A stretch of 64,000 nt of DNA, from positions 279,189 through 343,188 of the forward strand of contig NZ_BFCB01000001.1 of NCBI RefSeq assembly GCF_003569045.1, given 5' to 3'. This document shows, piece after piece, positions 60,794 through 64,000 of this stretch. The position numbers and the translations under genes are program-made. This stretch comes from Aggregatilinea lenta. GTDB lineage: Bacteria; Chloroflexota; Anaerolineae; Aggregatilineales; Aggregatilineaceae. Within the stretch, counting starts at the first letter, position 1. Every line of letters begins with the position of its first letter. The notes under the pieces were generated by a model that saw only the letters and a list, made by a program, of their open reading frames with translations, did not search any database and had not been told where the DNA came from.

Positions 60794-60817
60794 AGGCGGG
60801 ATCATCCCGCCTTTTTG
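60794..60817 (+). terminator. Terminator after the amidase gene
   Basis: AGGCGGGAT (60794-60802) and ATCCCGCC (60804-60811) with one base between form an 8-bp stem, followed by TTTTTG. Confidence 0.8.
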
Positions 60818-60838
60818 TTTGGTCCGAAGTGGGACTGT

Positions 60839-61696
60839 TTACCCCAACGGCCCGATGGTCTGGCCCTCGGCGGGAAGGATCGCGTAGACGCGCCCGTCCA
60901 CGCCGGTGAGCATCGAGCCGCGCTCGAAGTCCTGCCACGTCGCGCTGTAGGGCGTCTCGCCGCCCGTGCCCCAGCCGAGCGCATCGCGGATCGCCTGATT
61001 GCTGCGCCACACAAGGCCGAAGCCGCGCACGGGCTGCACGCGGCCTTCCGGCGCGGCGAACGCGGGATCGTCGGCGGGCATGCCTTCCGTCCAGCTATCA
61101 CCCACCTGCCAGAACTGGCCGCTGCTCGCCAGCGCGTAGATCTGGTGCGTGTCGCGCCAGAGCATCTGCCCGCGTTCGAACGACTGCCCGGCCAGTTGCA
61201 GCGAAAGCGCCCCGCTCAGCGCGCAGCCGAGGCGATCCTGAACCTGACTGTAGGCGCTGGTGAACGCCGACGCGACGGGCGTGATGCAGCCGCCGGAGCC
61301 GGTGCTGCCGCTGGGGATCGCCGGGCTGTTGTCGCCGGACGAGACGCCGAAGCCAGGATTGAGGTTGTAGGGCGCGATGGTCGGGGCGGGTCCGGCGTCG
61401 CCGCTTTCGGCGGTCGATTCCCCCAGGAAGATCCCGACGTAAGGCGTCAGGGTGGGCGTGGGCAGTAGCGGCGCGGGCGTGTCGGTCGGAATCGCCACGG
61501 CGACAGCCTGTTCCTCCCCGCCCGACGCGACGGCGGTAGGCGTCTCGGAGAGCACGATCGTCGCCAGGACCTTCGGCATGGAGTCGATGCGGACCAACAG
61601 CGGCGCATCCCCTTCGGGCGTGGGATCGTCCCCACTGCACGCGGCCAGCAGCATCACCAGCCCGACCAGCAGCCCCGGCAGGACACGGCGGATCAC
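60839..61696 (-). CDS. Lipoprotein with an LGWG-type domain
   Basis: This 285-aa protein has a signal peptide and lipobox LLAAC with Cys20. A Thr/Pro/Ala/Ser linker leads to a C-terminal domain from about 155: YSQVQDRLGCALSGALSLQLAGQSFERGQMLWRD, RGFGLVWRSNQAIRDALGWGTGGETPYSATWQDFERGSMLTGVDGRVYAILPAEG. The FERG and LGWG elements are also in the five-repeat secreted protein at 28020-30482, and look somewhat like LGFP repeats of wall proteins. It probably sits on the membrane outer face. It overlaps the NUDIX gene by 4 bp. Confidence 0.82.
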   Translation of the reverse strand: MIRRVLPGLLVGLVMLLAACSGDDPTPEGDAPLLVRIDSMPKVLATIVLSETPTAVASGGEEQAVAVAIPTDTPAPLLPTPTLTPYVGIFLGESTAESGDAGPAPTIAPYNLNPGFGVSSGDNSPAIPSGSTGSGGCITPVASAFTSAYSQVQDRLGCALSGALSLQLAGQSFERGQMLWRDTHQIYALASSGQFWQVGDSWTEGMPADDPAFAAPEGRVQPVRGFGLVWRSNQAIRDALGWGTGGETPYSATWQDFERGSMLTGVDGRVYAILPAEGQTIGPLG

Positions 61697-62295
61697 GTCT
61701 CACGCTCCGCGAGGTAGGCGCGAATGGCAGGCTCGGCCAGCAGGATCGCCAGCGCGCTCGGCCCGTCCTTGATCGCGCCCGCGTGCGTCAGGCGCAGCGC
61801 GTCTTCGACGGGCAGGACGCGCAGCGTGATGTGCTCGGTCGCTTCGCGTTCCGGCTCGCCCAGCGTCACGCCGAGTGCCAGATAGACGTGCGCGCGCTCG
61901 TTGCCGATGCCGTTCATGGTGTAATAGTCCGTCACCGGGACGAGCCGGTCCGCCGTGCCGCCGATCTCCTCGCGCAGCTCGCGGGCGGCCATGACCTGCG
62001 GATCGACGCCCGGCTCGATGTTGCCCGCCGGGATTTCCAGGCACCAGTCGTCGATGGCGTAGCGGTACTGATCGATGAGCACGATGTGGCCGTCCGCCGT
62101 CACGGGGATGATCCACACCGCGTCCGGCTTCTCGACCACGGTATACGTCAGGCGCTCGCCGGACCGGTCGGCTAACTCGTCCTGGCGCAGGGAATACCAT
62201 TTGCTCTGCCACAGCATGCGGCTGGACAGCGTGCGATAGGGGCGCTCGTGATTCACTCTGCTTCGCTTTCGGCGTGCGATGGCGTTGATTGTCAC
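61693..62295 (-). CDS. NUDIX hydrolase (ADP-ribose pyrophosphatase-like)
   Basis: This 200-aa protein has the NUDIX box GNIEPGVDPQVMAARELREEIGG. The first conserved Glu (GX5E) is Val here, while the catalytic REXXEEXG part is intact. YRYAIDDWCLEIPAG and DYYTMNGIGNERAHVYLA resemble the ADP-ribose diphosphatase group. Start could be the ATG at 62295 or GTG at 62256. It overlaps the lipoprotein gene by 4 bp, so both are translated together. Confidence 0.85.
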   Translation of the reverse strand: MTINAIARRKRSRVNHERPYRTLSSRMLWQSKWYSLRQDELADRSGERLTYTVVEKPDAVWIIPVTADGHIVLIDQYRYAIDDWCLEIPAGNIEPGVDPQVMAARELREEIGGTADRLVPVTDYYTMNGIGNERAHVYLALGVTLGEPEREATEHITLRVLPVEDALRLTHAGAIKDGPSALAILLAEPAIRAYLAERET

Positions 62296-62488
62296 GTGGG
62301 ATTTTACGGATGAACAGGGCTTTGCGCCAGCAAAGGCAAGTCGTTAGTGATTAGCTGTTGGTTGTTAGTTTAAGCGAAAGAGCATACCTGGGATGAACAG
62401 TGACATGCTTTTCCTACCTCTGCTTGTGTAAACAAGAGCAGTGACTAAACTAAAGACTATTCAAAAACAGCATAAGTGCGAGGCTACA

Positions 62489-62755
62489 ATGGCTTTTCGT
62501 CGAGATTTGTTTGCGGCGCTATCAATTGTGACCGCCATTCTCACAATAGTGTATATTGCGCTTATGATGTGGGCCGATACTCAGCCAGAGCTTTCTACTC
62601 CAAGTGAAAACTTGGTTCGTGCAGTTGCTATAGGTGGTGCATTCGCGTTGGTCTTTGGCCTAGTGTCGTGGCGTAATGCAGCAGGATTACGGCGCGAACG
62701 CTGGCAACGCCAGATGTTGGCTGAAACGAGACGACGCGCAAAGACAACACAATAA
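62489..62755 (+). CDS. Small two-helix membrane protein
   Basis: This 88-aa protein starts at the ATG at 62489 behind GCGAGGCTACA; an in-frame GTG at 62441 has no ribosome site. Two hydrophobic segments are RDLFAALSIVTAILTIVYIALMMW and NLVRAVAIGGAFALVFGLVSW. A basic tail (RRERWQRQMLAETRRRAK) will be cytoplasmic. The DNA is AT-richer than neighbours. The gene is flanked by AGTCGTTAGT at 62339 and its complement ACTAACGACT at 62762. Function unknown. Confidence 0.65.
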   Translation: MAFRRDLFAALSIVTAILTIVYIALMMWADTQPELSTPSENLVRAVAIGGAFALVFGLVSWRNAAGLRRERWQRQMLAETRRRAKTTQ

Positions 62756-62799
62756 CGAATAACTAACGACTAAAAACGTTCCACTGCATTTTTCCGCGC

Positions 62800-62805
62800 T
62801 ATAAT
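62800..62805 (+). promoter_or_regulatory. -10 box for gatC
   Basis: A perfect TATAAT lies 41 bp before the gatC start. The matching -35 is weak. RNA polymerase would start near 62812. Confidence 0.4.
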
Positions 62806-62846
62806 CGCTGCGTATGGCCTCACCGCACAAACGGAGCGACCCGCCC

Positions 62847-63149
62847 ATGAAACTCGACCGCGCGACCGTAGAGCACATCGCCAACCTCGCCAAGCTGGAC
62901 CTGACCGACGACGAGATCGAGCGCTACGCGGAGCAGCTCTCCGCGATTCTCGACTACGCCGAGCGGCTGAACGAGGTGGACACGTCCGCCATCCCGCCGA
63001 CCGCGTCCGTGCTGCCGCTGCGCAGCGTGCTGCGGCCCGACGAGGCGCGCGAGTCGCTGCCGCGCGACGTGGCGCTGGCGAACGCGGCGGATACCGCTGA
63101 GGGGCAGTTCCGCGTGGAAGCCGTGCTGGATGGGGGCGGCGGCGCATAA
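62847..63149 (+). CDS. gatC: Aspartyl/glutamyl-tRNA(Asn/Gln) amidotransferase subunit C
   Basis: This 100-aa protein starts at 62847 behind GGAGCGACCCGCCC. It matches GatC throughout: MKLDRATVEHIANLAKLDLTDDEIERYAEQLSAILDYAERLNEVDT, IPPTASVLPLRSVLRPDEARESLPRDVALANA. GatC helps stabilise GatA in the GatCAB complex that corrects mischarged Glu-tRNA(Gln) and Asp-tRNA(Asn). gatA and gatB are not next to it: the transcript ends at a terminator. Confidence 0.92.
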   Translation: MKLDRATVEHIANLAKLDLTDDEIERYAEQLSAILDYAERLNEVDTSAIPPTASVLPLRSVLRPDEARESLPRDVALANAADTAEGQFRVEAVLDGGGGA

Positions 63150-63178
63150 CGCCGTCCGCGCGCAGGCACAGAAATCAA

Positions 63179-63215
63179 AACACCTCCGGGCGGACTGCCG
63201 GGAGGTGTTTTTTTT
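63179..63215. terminator. Bidirectional terminator between gatC and pyrH
   Basis: AACACCTCC and GGAGGTGTT form a 9-bp stem (with three further inner pairs) followed by eight T on the plus strand and TTTTG on the minus strand. It ends both convergent genes. Confidence 0.9.
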
Positions 63216-63237
63216 GGCGTAAAGCGCACTGCTGTGG

Positions 63238-63999
<762 letters not shown>

Positions 64000-64000
64000 C

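Overview
The window looks like a piece of a high-GC chromosome from a member of the Chloroflexota, most likely Anaerolineae (for example an Aggregatilinea-type lineage). This is inference from gene content and style: many secreted proteins with Thr/Pro/Ala or Glu-rich linkers and lipoboxes, collagen-like low-complexity proteins, TIGR02587/TIGR02588 membrane proteins, and intergenic palindromic repeats. No rRNA operon, CRISPR array, prophage or complete insertion sequence is visible. Three tRNA genes are present: Lys-TTT, Ser-GGA and Arg-CCT.

Layout. 1-4.3 kb: a truncated BMP-type substrate-binding lipoprotein, tRNA-Lys with promoter and terminator, a secreted SH3/serine beta-lactamase-like protein, a decayed glycosyltransferase remnant and a DUF2283-type toxin-antitoxin-like pair. 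4.4-9.5 kb: a DUF606 transporter, a metallophosphoesterase, PcrA/UvrD helicase, a VOC protein and an orphan antitoxin-sized protein. 9.5-15.2 kb: a very large FtsK/SpoIIIE translocase. 15.5-19.6 kb: a GH1 beta-glucosidase divergent from a TetR-MFS efflux operon that has a recognisable promoter and operator. 19.7-25 kb: a PLP aminotransferase, an unknown protein and dnaA. dnaA is followed by about 1.2 kb of non-coding DNA that carries a repeat element and clustered DnaA-box-like motifs, the best oriC candidate here. 25-35 kb: holB, a LysM/M23 protein, a secreted five-repeat protein, an HD phosphohydrolase, a TolB-like propeller, a second M23 protein, a glutaredoxin-like protein and an N-acetylmuramoyl-L-alanine amidase, so much of this block is envelope-related. 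35-41 kb: a serine-pathway pair (class V aminotransferase and SerA-like dehydrogenase), a sugar-phosphate isomerase, a YhfC-like membrane protein and a DUF47 protein. 41.5-44.5 kb: a GT2 / methyltransferase / GT2 surface-glycan cluster. 44.5-50 kb: a bactofilin-like membrane protein, a secreted propeller, a methyltransferase and the TIGR02587/02588 pair. 50-57 kb: pcm, rsmI, tandem M3 peptidases, a radical SAM protein with unusual cysteine spacing and DUF488. 57-64 kb: GT4, HAD, a shikimate-kinase-like protein, a nitrilase-family amidase, a lipoprotein overlapping a NUDIX gene, a small membrane protein, gatC and pyrH.

How it fits together. The window mixes replication and chromosome handling (dnaA, oriC candidate, holB, pcrA, ftsK), envelope building and remodelling (M23 x2, amidase, glycosyltransferases, bactofilin-like protein) and housekeeping metabolism. 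Two palindromic intergenic repeat families and one composite element of about 175 bp recur between genes. The least-explained proteins are the five-repeat secreted protein at 28020-30482, which shares a C-terminal domain with the lipoprotein at 60839-61696; the unusually long FtsK; and the CX4CX2C radical SAM protein. I found no clearly new multi-gene system with a demonstrable function.
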